Shown: positions 1 to 7,435 of the stretch, piece by piece
How the letters are laid out: each line of letters begins with the position of its first letter
Numbering within the stretch: the stretch's first letter is position 1
NCBI GenBank assembly: GCA_013360445.1
Contig: JABWBP010000077.1
Location: 1-35,321 of the forward strand
Source of the DNA: Calditrichaceae bacterium
GTDB taxonomy: Bacteria; Calditrichota; Calditrichia; RBG-13-44-9; J075
Direction of reading: 5' to 3'
DNA: 35,321 nt
Position numbers and translations under genes: made by a program
Notes under the pieces: generated by a model
Databases searched by the model: none
Told to the model about the DNA's origin: nothing
Seen by the model: only the letters and a program-made list of their open reading frames with translations

Positions 1-412
1 ATGGAACATTTTTTTCTACAAAACGGGTTTGTTCAACAAATTTTTCCATGTCTCTGTGTGCTCTGTGAACTCTGTGGCAAAATGCCTGAATAGTTACTAT
101 CTCCAACACTTTCACGCGATGAAGACCCAGGGGGTTGGGGCGATCCGGCGATCGCGTCAAAAATACTCCTGTAAGCGGATTGGACAAATCGCCTCTGGGG
201 TGTACCTTTAGCACCTCCCGGTCGGCGCGATGTAGCCAGGTAATGACAATAATTTCGTCGCCGGCTTGCATTCGCTCCAGGCCGTCTGCATACCCCGGGA
301 ATATATCCAGAAAAGCATTGGGAGCGCCCTCGGTATAAAACAAAGGGGCGTCTTCTCTCTTTTTGATCTCTGAGCGAATAATTCCAATCGGCTCCATTAA
401 AAACTTCTTCAT
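1..412 (-). pseudogene. TrmO/TsaA-family tRNA m6t6A methyltransferase, 3' part replaced by a repeat, runs off the window
   Basis: Reading from an ATG at 412, preceded by a strong ribosome binding site (AAGGGGAG), the protein starts MKKFLMEPIGIIRSEIKKRE and carries the family signature SPDRPNPLGLHRVKVLEI at about residues 86-103. TrmO enzymes use SAM to N6-methylate t6A37 in tRNA; I assign the family from this motif and the PIGIIRS start. About 105 residues look native. From base 97 downward the frame enters the 61-bp repeat copied at 20850-20910 and reads CHRVHRAHRD..., which is not family sequence, so the usual C-terminal segment (with the D-I-K-P-Y type motif) is missing. No stop occurs before the window edge. 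It lies 29 bp downstream of the decaheme cytochrome and is probably last in that operon. The gene is most likely inactivated; a functional shortened protein is possible but less likely. Confidence 0.75.
37..97. mobile_element. Right part of a CACAGAG-type MITE-like element
   Basis: These 61 bases are identical to 20850-20910, the right half of a complete element with inverted ends and an 8-bp target duplication. The match stops at base 97, exactly where the other copy ends, and trmO coding sequence resumes at base 98. The left end of this copy would lie before base 1. I see the identity directly; that it arrived by insertion is inferred from the element boundary. Confidence 0.8.
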
Positions 413-441
413 CTCGCTCCCCTTAAAACCTGTTACATTTT

Positions 442-1341
442 TTAATCATCATCCCGCTCCTGCTCTCTCCCCGCTCTTTTGGTTTCTCTTTTCCGGCGAC
501 CAGTTTGTTTGGCCTCATCTTTATTGCCGCTGCGGTGGCAGTTCGCGCAATTTTCAATGTTGAAGATACCCTCTTTGCGATGCTCCCGGGCAATTTCTGC
601 CGGGGAATGCTCGTGGCAGTTGTAACAGGTATATTCGGAGAAATCCCGCGCGTTGGTATGGCAGATGAGACAGTCCGCGGGATGGTTGCGGTCAAAGCGG
701 AAATAGCGCTCGTGCGCGAAAGTCGCCGGTTTCCAGGCGCGGTTCTCGTGGCACTGATAGCAGGCTTTTACCTGGCGGTGCAACTCATCTCCCGGCCTGT
801 CTTTTTGATGGCAGGCGGCGCAATCCTTTTCAAAACCGGCCAGGATATGGCGGTGTTCGAACGAAACTGACTGCCAATCCTCGCTGGAATGGCAGGAGGC
901 GCAATTTTCCGCCACGCGCGGGTGCAGCGGGTCATCCGGCCGTTGCCGGCCATGGCAGGAGGCGCAGGCGTTCCGCAGCGAGTCGGGCAGGAGGCCGTGG
1001 GAAAATCCCCGGGTAGCGTTGCCGGCCTCCAAACCGGCATGGTCGGTGTGGCACCCCGCGCAGTCCCGCTTCGCCAGCGCCTGGTGAAAGACAGGCCGCG
1101 CGGCGTCCCCGGAAATGGCATTGCCGGCAACCGTTGCCACCCCGATTTGCTCCGGGGGATGGCAGGAAATACATTTACCGGTAGAAGGCCCTTTGAAGGG
1201 TGCATGGCAGGCAAGACAGTCATTGCGGACCTCCCGGTGGCCTTCGATTAGCGTTCCGGGCATGATCAGGGCCGCGGGATAGCGGAACATCAGAAAGAGC
1301 AGGAGAGCCGCGGCGAATATATGGGGAACAAGGGTTTTCAT
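442..1341 (-). CDS. Decaheme c-type cytochrome, exported
   Basis: The 299-residue protein has an N-terminal hydrophobic signal or anchor (residues about 5-25) and ten CXXCH haem-attachment motifs: CLACH, CISCH, CAGCH, CASCH twice, CAACH, CYQCH, CLICH, CYNCH and CANCH. Extra histidines between them could be axial ligands. It would act in the periplasm or at the cell surface as an electron carrier. The tail is very charged (KDEAKQTGRRKRE...) and resembles no domain I know. I chose the ATG at 1341 because it gives the signal sequence and sits 5 bp after the cytochrome b-like gene; the open frame continues upstream only as a shadow of that gene. The pairing with a membrane cytochrome suggests transfer of quinol electrons to a multihaem wire. 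The terminal acceptor cannot be told from sequence. Confidence 0.9.
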   Translation of the reverse strand: MKTLVPHIFAAALLLFLMFRYPAALIMPGTLIEGHREVRNDCLACHAPFKGPSTGKCISCHPPEQIGVATVAGNAISGDAARPVFHQALAKRDCAGCHTDHAGLEAGNATRGFSHGLLPDSLRNACASCHGRQRPDDPLHPRVAENCASCHSSEDWQSVSFEHRHILAGFEKDCAACHQKDRPGDELHRQVKACYQCHENRAWKPATFAHERYFRFDRNHPADCLICHTNARDFSEYTCYNCHEHSPAEIAREHRKEGIFNIENCANCHRSGNKDEAKQTGRRKRETKRAGREQERDDD

Positions 1342-1346
1342 GTTGC

Positions 1347-1922
1347 CTATTTCCAGGCCCAGAAAAATAGGATGGAAAGAATATGAAGAATTGCCAGGGT
1401 AACGAACACCATCACCATGGGCACGTGAACCATTCGCCACTGGTTCATCAGCCGCACCGTGAGAGAGTCCCAGAAAAGCTGTTTTTCCACTTCCGCGCTG
1501 CTCAAACCCTCCCCGGCCAGTGTTTCGGTTTTCCGGCGCAGGTCTTCCCGGGCGGCTTTGAGCAGAAATTTTCCCACGTGCCCGCTGGCAACCACCAGCA
1601 TCATTGCCGCGGCGGCTAACCAGGGCAGAACCGCGTTGAAGTGGATGCCGGAGTGGACTAAAACCATCATTGCGCCGCTCCAGGTTAATTTCTCGTGCAG
1701 CCCTAACAAGAATTTCGGCGAGCCGGTTTGGATGATTTTGCGTTTCCGGAGAGAATAGATAAACGAGAGCATAATCAATGCTGCGCCCACGATCCCCAGG
1801 TAGCGCCCGATCCACGCGAAACCGGCGCGGTGGAGGAGGTAGTCTGCTAAGATCGCCCCGGCGATTAACAGTAGGTAAGAAAACGAAATCGGCAGAATTT
1901 TTTTGACCAGGAGAGAATTCAT
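1347..1922 (-). CDS. Membrane cytochrome b-like protein, partner of the decaheme cytochrome
   Basis: This 191-residue protein has about five hydrophobic helices: residues 8-28, 36-56, 75-95, a following one with VLPWLAAAAMMLVVAS, and a C-terminal one ending FFWAWK. Histidines lie in or next to helices (HEKLTWSG, LVHSGIHF, SGHVGKF, RMVHVPM, ILHILS) and could bind b haems. I do not recognise a named family; the fold looks like small di-haem cytochrome b or ferric-reductase-like transmembrane proteins. The ATG at 1922 was chosen; a TTG one codon upstream is possible. Spacing is 5 bp both to the upstream nucleotidyltransferase and to the downstream decaheme gene, so these are co-transcribed. Proposed role: passing quinol electrons to the decaheme protein. 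Confidence 0.75.
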   Translation of the reverse strand: MNSLLVKKILPISFSYLLLIAGAILADYLLHRAGFAWIGRYLGIVGAALIMLSFIYSLRKRKIIQTGSPKFLLGLHEKLTWSGAMMVLVHSGIHFNAVLPWLAAAAMMLVVASGHVGKFLLKAAREDLRRKTETLAGEGLSSAEVEKQLFWDSLTVRLMNQWRMVHVPMVMVFVTLAILHILSILFFWAWK

Positions 1923-1927
1923 CAACT

Positions 1928-2548
1928 TTATACTTTCAATTCAGCCTCTTTCAGAGCTCGTTCGAGAAGGTCGCTGACTCCCCGTTGCTGAGCAACTCGC
2001 TCCAGGTAGCTTCGATCCAACCGGTCTTGCTGAACTCGCAAAACCCCCAGTACATCATTCCACTGCCGTTCCGATACGCCTCCGCTTAATTGATACCAGT
2101 ACAGTTTATGAGCAATCACATCTTCGGCGCTGGCTAAAAAAAGAGGTTGTTCAGGAATCTCTGAGAGTTGGTATTGTTCCCGGCGGTTCATTTCCTCCTG
2201 GGAAGCGGCGTCCGTTTTCAAAATGAAAATATCCACCTTAAACATGGTAGCCAGATGGATGACATTGAACGAACTGTGGCGCCGAATTGCTTCTCGCACC
2301 ATTTCCGCATCGATGTAGAATTCTCCTTCGAGTTCCTGGACAAGCTCCGGAATGTGATCGTTGGTGATTTCGGCAACCATGTCAACGTCCTGGGTCGCCC
2401 TGGGAATACCGTGCAGCGAACTGGCTAACGATCCTCCAATCAAATATCTGACACCCAGCCGTTCAAATTCCCGGGCGATTCGACGGGTAATCTGGATAGG
2501 TTCCGCAAGGAGCAAATCAATATCCCTCCACGTGAGGATCCCAGCCAA
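1928..2548 (-). CDS. AbiEii/MNT-like nucleotidyltransferase
   Basis: The 206-residue protein has the polymerase-beta-type nucleotidyltransferase pattern: a GGS motif (LIGGSLASSLHG, about residues 36-47) followed by the metal-binding pair in ATQDVDMVAE (about residues 51-60), and a later acidic strand FKVDIFIL at about 104-111. The C-terminal SAEDVIAHKLYWYQLSGG segment is typical of proteins annotated as AbiEii/AbiGii-like toxins or DUF-type transferases. Such enzymes move an NMP to RNA or protein; the target here is unknown. The start overlaps the upstream small gene by 32 bp, which argues for translational coupling. A later start would remove the overlap without touching the catalytic motifs. 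Confidence 0.8.
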   Translation of the reverse strand: MAGILTWRDIDLLLAEPIQITRRIAREFERLGVRYLIGGSLASSLHGIPRATQDVDMVAEITNDHIPELVQELEGEFYIDAEMVREAIRRHSSFNVIHLATMFKVDIFILKTDAASQEEMNRREQYQLSEIPEQPLFLASAEDVIAHKLYWYQLSGGVSERQWNDVLGVLRVQQDRLDRSYLERVAQQRGVSDLLERALKEAELKV

Positions 2549-2777
2549 ATACGCGCATCATGGTCTCACGATCCAACCATAGCGCAGCCAGGCGAAGGCG
2601 TAGTTCTCGTTCTGGGAGCGCTCCATATTGCTTCCGAATCCGGGCAAGCGCAAGTTGTTGTACCCCGCGGGTCATCTCGCTCACACGTTGGAGTTTTTGT
2701 TGGGGAGACATCCGGCGATAGCCTTCCATCAAGATTTTCTGAATATGGGATGGGGTATCATGGCCTTGAACGTTCAT
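2517..2777 (-). CDS. Small protein paired with the nucleotidyltransferase (possible antitoxin)
   Basis: The 86-residue product is soluble and helical, with a core SPQQKLQRVSEMTRGVQQLA and a strongly conserved-looking C-terminus RLAALWLDRETMMRVFGWDP. I recall this type of small protein next to nucleotidyltransferases in several phyla, but no function is established to my knowledge. ATG 2777 was chosen over the longer frame from 2843 because the extra residues (NERGCFAGNYVLKSDKSG...) look like untranslated leader; the ribosome binding site is weak in either case. Its 3' end overlaps the next gene by 32 bp. Antitoxin or adaptor function is inferred only from the gene pair. Confidence 0.7.
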   Translation of the reverse strand: MNVQGHDTPSHIQKILMEGYRRMSPQQKLQRVSEMTRGVQQLALARIRKQYGALPERELRLRLAALWLDRETMMRVFGWDPHVEGY

Positions 2778-2859
2778 ACGATTTTTTCCACTTTTATCCG
2801 ATTTTAAGACATAGTTTCCCGCAAAACAACCCCTCTCATTCAAAATGGAATTTATCTTC

Positions 2860-3723
2860 CTATATCAACTCCCGACTGGCCTGCTCCGGGGCTTCCGGGT
2901 CGAAGCGCACCAGCGCCAGTTCCGGCCCGTCGTGCGCGGCGGAGAAGAGGTGGGTATTGCCGATGCGGTCTTTCCAGGAGCCGGTGAGGCGGGCGGATTC
3001 GTGAATGTGCCCGTGCAGAGTGATGCGCGGCTGGCGTTTTTCGATAAAGCGGCGCAAGGCGATGCTCCCCACGTGCACGTCCAGGGGGACGTGATCGACC
3101 ATTTTCCCGTCCAGGGCGGCGCGATCCAGGAGGGTTTGGTAGGGCGGGGTGTGAAACAAAAATATCGCCCGGGAAAGATCATCGGCGCCCGCCAGCGCCT
3201 CCAGGTCTTTCTGAATCGTGGCGTACTGGATCTCCCGCTCCGGCGCCGGAACGGATCGCCAGCCCTGTTCCGGGGAAACGCAGCCGGGGTCGAGGTAACG
3301 GGAAACGTCGTAGCGCTCCCAATCCTTCAGTTGGAAGGGCGTGGGCGGCACACAGGCATATCCGAACACCGCGAAATCATCCCAGGCAACTTTTCGCTCA
3401 TGAATGTATTCCCACAACCCCTCCGCTTCCAGGGCGCGGAGGATTGCCTCCTCGGAGCGAAGGTCGTCGTTGCCGGGGATCAAAAATACTCGCGGGTAGG
3501 CTTTTCCCAGGCGGGCGCGTAAATCCGCAAAGCCCGGCGCTAAAAAATCGCGGATGAAATCATCGAACGCCGCTTCTGCGACGGCGAGGGAGGCCATTCC
3601 ACTGGGGAAGAGGTCTCCCCCTAAGAAAATCGCCGCGGGGCGTTCCTGCGCCGCAGCATCAAACAGCTTGCGGTAACGCCCCGGCCGGCCATGAAGGTCG
3701 GAAACAAAAAAACAACGGCGCAT
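2860..3723 (-). CDS. Calcineurin-like metallophosphoesterase
   Basis: The 287-residue protein shows the metallophosphoesterase motifs in order: SDLHG (residues 8-12), GGDLFPSG (about 35-42), GNDD (about 83-86), a histidine in the FLFHTPPY segment, and GHIHES near residue 240. These bind two metal ions and hydrolyse phosphate esters. The substrate is not predictable; the length and arrangement match cytoplasmic class III phosphodiesterase-like proteins. The start codon abuts the stop codon of the upstream small exported protein (TAG followed directly by ATG) with no ribosome binding site of its own, so translation is probably coupled to that gene. Confidence 0.88.
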   Translation of the reverse strand: MRRCFFVSDLHGRPGRYRKLFDAAAQERPAAIFLGGDLFPSGMASLAVAEAAFDDFIRDFLAPGFADLRARLGKAYPRVFLIPGNDDLRSEEAILRALEAEGLWEYIHERKVAWDDFAVFGYACVPPTPFQLKDWERYDVSRYLDPGCVSPEQGWRSVPAPEREIQYATIQKDLEALAGADDLSRAIFLFHTPPYQTLLDRAALDGKMVDHVPLDVHVGSIALRRFIEKRQPRITLHGHIHESARLTGSWKDRIGNTHLFSAAHDGPELALVRFDPEAPEQASRELI

Positions 3724-4089
3724 CTACGGCTTGTAGGTTTTGATCAATTTGCCGGTCTTGTGGTTGATAATTTTAACCGTCATGCCTTCCATCAAGGTGA
3801 TTTCGCACATCTTGTAACCTGCCCCTTTCATCAGCACCTTGTCCGGTTTCTTGTTCTTGAACAGAATCTCGACGGAGACCCGCTCGGTTCTTTCCGGTTT
3901 GCTCCAGTCCGATTCTACCACCACGTCCACGTTTGTATAAACAACGTTGGTGTCGCTCTCAACGACTTGCGTTTCGGTGGTATCCGCCCGGGTGGTATCG
4001 GAGAGAACCCCGGCGCGGGCGGGGCCGGCGGTTAAAAGGGCGCAGAGAAACGCTCCCATTAAAAAGAGGTAAAAGGTCTGCTGTTTCAT
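3724..4089 (-). CDS. Small exported protein, unknown function
   Basis: The 121-residue product has a signal peptide (MKQQTFYLFLMGAFLCALLT, cleavage likely after ARA at about residue 26). The mature part begins with a Thr/Asp/Val-rich low-complexity stretch and then a basic segment with KNKKPDKVLMKGAGYKMCEI and a C-terminal VKIINHKTGKLIKTYKP. No known domain was recognised. A good ribosome binding site (GAGGTG) precedes ATG 4089. It abuts the metallophosphoesterase start, so both belong to one transcript. Confidence 0.75.
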   Translation of the reverse strand: MKQQTFYLFLMGAFLCALLTAGPARAGVLSDTTRADTTETQVVESDTNVVYTNVDVVVESDWSKPERTERVSVEILFKNKKPDKVLMKGAGYKMCEITLMEGMTVKIINHKTGKLIKTYKP

Positions 4090-4095
4090 TGGGCA

Positions 4096-4235
4096 CCTCT
4101 ACTTTTGATTGATGATTGACGACTGACGATCCCCCCCTTCCCTTCATCGGCAAAAATTTGCCGCCTCGCCCTCTTGCCTTCGCCAATCGTCAATCGCCAA
4201 TCGAAAACCCGGTTCCGATTGGCGATTGAGGTATG
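4096..4235. repeat. Intergenic hairpin repeat of the TCAATCGCCAATCG type
   Basis: The gap holds a left arm (gattgatgattgacgactg) and a right arm with tandem CAATCG(T/C) units (around 4185-4205, again at 4216-4227) that are largely complementary, giving a long imperfect hairpin. The same style of sequence (tcttcaattttcaatcgcca) appears inside the giant gene at 16361-16389. It may end transcription of the malic enzyme gene, but no clean T-tract is present. Confidence 0.6.
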
Positions 4236-4240
4236 GCCAT

Positions 4241-6550
4241 CTATCGTCGGTGTTGCGCCAGTTCGGCTAATTTCTTATCCAGCGGGGTATTGTATTCGGT
4301 CTGCGCGTCCAGCACTGCAATGGCGGTCATGTACACCACGTCGATCTCGTCGAAATCGCCGATTTGCAGCACGTGAACCGGTTTGCGCATCCCGGTCAGG
4401 ATCGGCCCGATGGCCTGGGCGCCGCCTAAGCGCTGCAACAGTTTGTAAGCCACGTTCCCGGCGGAGAGGTTGGGGAAGATGAGCACGTTTGCCCCGCCCT
4501 TTCCGGCCAGATCGCTGAAGGGGAACAGTTCATCGAGGATACGCGGCACCACGGCGGTGTCGGCCTGCATTTCTCCGTCCACCAGGATGCCCAAATCGCG
4601 CTTCTTCAGGATTTCAGTGGCCTGGCGAACCTTTTCTGCATAGGGATGGCGGGAACTGCCGAAATTGGAGAACGACAGCATGGCGACGCGCGGTTCTACC
4701 CCTAAACGCCGCACCTGGCTGGCGCAAAGGATGGCAATTTCTGCCAGGTCTTCCGCGGTAGGATCGATATTGACGGTTGCGTCGGCGAAGAAATAGACCT
4801 GGTCTTTCATTACCATCATGTATAACCCGGCCACTTTATTCACTCCCGGGCGCATGCCGATTACTTGCAGCGCCGGCCGGATCACGTCGGAATAGTGCTG
4901 GGTCACCCCGGCAATCAAACCGTCAGCCTCTCCCAGGTGCACCATCATATTCCCGAAGTACATCGGTTTGCGGATCAATTTGCGCGCTTCTTCCCACACC
5001 AATCCTTTACGCCGGCGCAGCTCATAAATCGTCCTGGCATATTTCTCAATATCCGGGAAGGTCTCCGGGTTGATGATGTCAACAGATTTTTCGATATCCA
5101 GGCGCATATCCGAAAGTCTTTGCTCGATCACCTCCCGGCGCCCGATCAGAACCGGGTAAGCCATACCTTCACCAACGATAAGCTCACTGGCTTTCAGAAT
5201 AGTGGGATGTTCGCCTTCGGGATATACGATTCGCTTGGGCGCTTTCCTGGCTTTATTGATGAAGACCCGCATCACCTGCCGCGCCACTCCCAGGCGCTGC
5301 TCCAGTTGCTCTTTGTATTGCTCGATGTCGATTTTTATCTTGGCCACGCCGCTATCAATAGCCGCCTTCGCCACGGCGGAGGCTTCCCAGATGAGCACCC
5401 GGGGGTCAAAGGGTTTGGGAATGATGTATTCCGGGCCGAACTCCATTTTCTCTACCCCGTAAGCCCGCATTACCGAGTAAGGTACCGGTTCTTTGGTTAA
5501 CGCCGCCAACGCCCGGGCGGCTGCGACTTTCATCGTTTCATTGATCTGGGTAGCGCGCACGTCTAACGCCCCGCGGAAAATGAACGGGAAGCCGAGCACG
5601 TTGTTGACCTGGTTGGGATAGTCGCTGCGCCCGGTGGCCATAATCACGTCTTCCCGGGCGGCTTTGGCTTCGTCGTAAGTAATTTCCGGATCGGGATTGG
5701 CCATGGCGAAAATAATCGGGCGGTCGGCCATGGAGCGCACCATTTCCCGGGTCAGGATATTGGGGCCGGAGAGGCCGCAGAACATATCCGCCCCTTTCAT
5801 GGCGTCTGTCAGGGTGCGCATGTCGGTATCAAAGGCGAATCGTTCTTTGTAGGGGTTCATGCCCTCTTTCCGGCCTTTGTAAATCACCCCTTTGGTGTCC
5901 AGCAGGACGATGTTTTCCCGTCGGGCGCCCAATTCTATGTAAAATTCCGCGCAGGCAATTCCCGCCGCCCCGGCCCCGTTCACCACGATTTTAATCTCAT
6001 CAATTCGTTTATTGGCAATTTCCAGGGCATTGAGCAAACCCGCGCCGGAAATGATCGCCGTGCCGTGCTGATCGTCGTGAAATACCGGGATATTCATCTG
6101 CTTTTTCAAGGTCTCTTCGATGTAAAAACATTCCGGCGCTTTGATATCTTCCAGGTTGATCCCGCCGAAAGTCGGTTCCAGCAGTTTTACCACCTTGATG
6201 ATGTCTTCAGGATCATGGGAATCGATTTCCAGGTCGAAGACGTCGATGTCGGCAAAGCGTTTGAATAAAACGCCCTTGCCTTCCATCACCGGCTTTCCGG
6301 CGCCTGCGCCAATGTCTCCCAATCCTAACACCGCCGTGCCGTTGGTCACCACCGCCACCAGGTTTCCTTTAGCAGTGTATTGATAAATATCCTCCGGGTT
6401 TTTCTCGATGTCCCGGCAGGGTTCGGCCACCCCGGGGGTGTAAGCCAGGGAAAGGTCACGCTGCGTGGTACAAGGTTTGGTTACCGTCACTTCGATTTTC
6501 CCGCGGCGTCCGCTGCGGTGGTAAGCAAGCGCTTCTTCACGATAACTCAT
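4241..6550 (-). CDS. maeB: NADP-dependent malic enzyme, MaeB type with phosphotransacetylase domain
   Basis: The 769-residue protein matches the MaeB architecture and length (about 760). Residues 1-160 form the malic N-domain with [15 protein letters not shown] and the metal/substrate segment [14 protein letters not shown]; residues about 160-400 the NAD(P) Rossmann domain with [20 protein letters not shown] and [15 protein letters not shown]; residues about 430-769 a phosphotransacetylase-like domain ([49 protein letters not shown]). It decarboxylates malate to pyruvate and reduces NADP; in characterised MaeB the C-terminal domain is regulatory (acetyl-CoA sensing) rather than catalytic. A strong ribosome binding site (AAAAGGAG) precedes ATG 6550. 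It appears to be monocistronic. Confidence 0.96.
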   Translation of the reverse strand: MSYREEALAYHRSGRRGKIEVTVTKPCTTQRDLSLAYTPGVAEPCRDIEKNPEDIYQYTAKGNLVAVVTNGTAVLGLGDIGAGAGKPVMEGKGVLFKRFADIDVFDLEIDSHDPEDIIKVVKLLEPTFGGINLEDIKAPECFYIEETLKKQMNIPVFHDDQHGTAIISGAGLLNALEIANKRIDEIKIVVNGAGAAGIACAEFYIELGARRENIVLLDTKGVIYKGRKEGMNPYKERFAFDTDMRTLTDAMKGADMFCGLSGPNILTREMVRSMADRPIIFAMANPDPEITYDEAKAAREDVIMATGRSDYPNQVNNVLGFPFIFRGALDVRATQINETMKVAAARALAALTKEPVPYSVMRAYGVEKMEFGPEYIIPKPFDPRVLIWEASAVAKAAIDSGVAKIKIDIEQYKEQLEQRLGVARQVMRVFINKARKAPKRIVYPEGEHPTILKASELIVGEGMAYPVLIGRREVIEQRLSDMRLDIEKSVDIINPETFPDIEKYARTIYELRRRKGLVWEEARKLIRKPMYFGNMMVHLGEADGLIAGVTQHYSDVIRPALQVIGMRPGVNKVAGLYMMVMKDQVYFFADATVNIDPTAEDLAEIAILCASQVRRLGVEPRVAMLSFSNFGSSRHPYAEKVRQATEILKKRDLGILVDGEMQADTAVVPRILDELFPFSDLAGKGGANVLIFPNLSAGNVAYKLLQRLGGAQAIGPILTGMRKPVHVLQIGDFDEIDVVYMTAIAVLDAQTEYNTPLDKKLAELAQHRR

Positions 6551-6755
6551 ACGGAATCTCCTTTTAGAAATAGGTAGGTATATGGATGCCAGGTTATAAT
6601 CCCGGTTAAAAATTTGCTTTTATCAAATATCGGCGAACAGCAACTCAAAACCTTTATTAGCTGCGGTTTCCGGCCATTCGCCAATCTTAACCTTTGCGGT
6701 AATAATTTAATGAAATTGTTGGAATGAAGGAATACTTAAAAAAGATTAGGAGGGC

Positions 6756-6787
6756 AAAAAAAAACGGCGCACCGGGCGGTGCGCCGT
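6756..6787 (-). terminator. Rho-independent terminator of the cold-shock gene
   Basis: On the minus strand a perfect 10-bp GC-rich stem (acggcgcacc at 6764-6773 against 6778-6787) with a 4-nt loop is followed by a run of nine T. It lies 28 bp after the cold-shock stop codon. Confidence 0.92.
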
Positions 6788-6814
6788 ATGGTCATTCGGG
6801 TATATGGCCGTTGT

Positions 6815-7030
6815 TTACTTGTTGAGAACAATCACATCCTGCGCCTGAGGGCCTTTCTTACCCTCTCCGATGGTGTACTCGACTTGCATCCCCTGCTCCA
6901 GAGTTTTAAATCCTTCACTCTGGATCGAGGTGTAATGAACAAAGATATCCTTTCCTTGTTCATTGGCGATAAATCCATAACCCTTTTTCGCGTCAAACCA
7001 TTTGACAGTACCGATCTCACGCTCTGCCAT
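6815..7030 (-). CDS. Cold-shock domain protein, CspA family
   Basis: The 71-residue protein is a single cold-shock domain with both RNA-binding motifs: KGYGFIA (RNP1, residues 17-23) and DIFVHYT (RNP2, residues 29-35). It binds single-stranded RNA/DNA and acts as an RNA chaperone in the cytoplasm. It reads as a single-gene unit with its own terminator and an AT-rich leader on the minus strand; GAGGAG about 11 bases before the ATG is a slightly distant ribosome binding site. Whether it is cold-induced cannot be told. Confidence 0.96.
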   Translation of the reverse strand: MAEREIGTVKWFDAKKGYGFIANEQGKDIFVHYTSIQSEGFKTLEQGMQVEYTIGEGKKGPQAQDVIVLNK

Positions 7031-7435
7031 AACTAAAAAATCTCCTCGATTAAATATTAATTAAAAATTAACTAACCCCGAGTAAGCACAAGACCAAATG
7101 ATTCCTATATTCACCCGGTAGTGGGCGAATTTAGAGCGCATTTTTAAGAATACCAAGAAAAAAAATTTACTCCCCGGCATTTTCTCCACGTGATTGCTCA
7201 ATTTACCGGCGCTCAATGCCGCCTCAGGTAAAGCATTCTTAAGTTCGGAAATAAAAGTATGTGCGGTGAATCATCCGCGATCCTCCGCCCGCCGCTATAT
7301 TGCGCGAGGCAGATAATATGGATGCGGACAGGCTAAGTTCTATGAATTATATCCCGATGGTTACCGGAATTTACGGCCTGGTAATATCAGGGTTTATTAA
7401 TGAACCATCATCATAAATGGGAAAGGCTAATCAAT
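7031..7435. other. Divergent intergenic region, no gene seen
   Basis: This 405-bp gap separates the minus-strand cold-shock gene from the plus-strand giant gene, so it should hold both promoters. The part next to the cold-shock gene is AT-rich. An imperfect palindrome (attcacccg ... gggcgaat, 7109-7130) could be an operator or the start of the cold-shock leader. A TAATAT block near 7314 might belong to the plus-strand promoter. No motif is strong enough to call a promoter. Confidence 0.4.

Noticed and set aside
29-211. Plus-strand frame at the left edge
   Set aside because: It reads the same repeat as 20824-20910 and overlaps the TrmO gene on the opposite strand.
1342-1815. N-terminal extension of the decaheme cytochrome frame up to 1815
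   Set aside because: It is a shadow of the cytochrome b-like gene in another frame; the signal sequence begins at 1341.
4096-4235. CRISPR-like array of CAATCG units
   Set aside because: Units are too short and irregular, without spacers of constant length, and arms are complementary, so it is a hairpin repeat.
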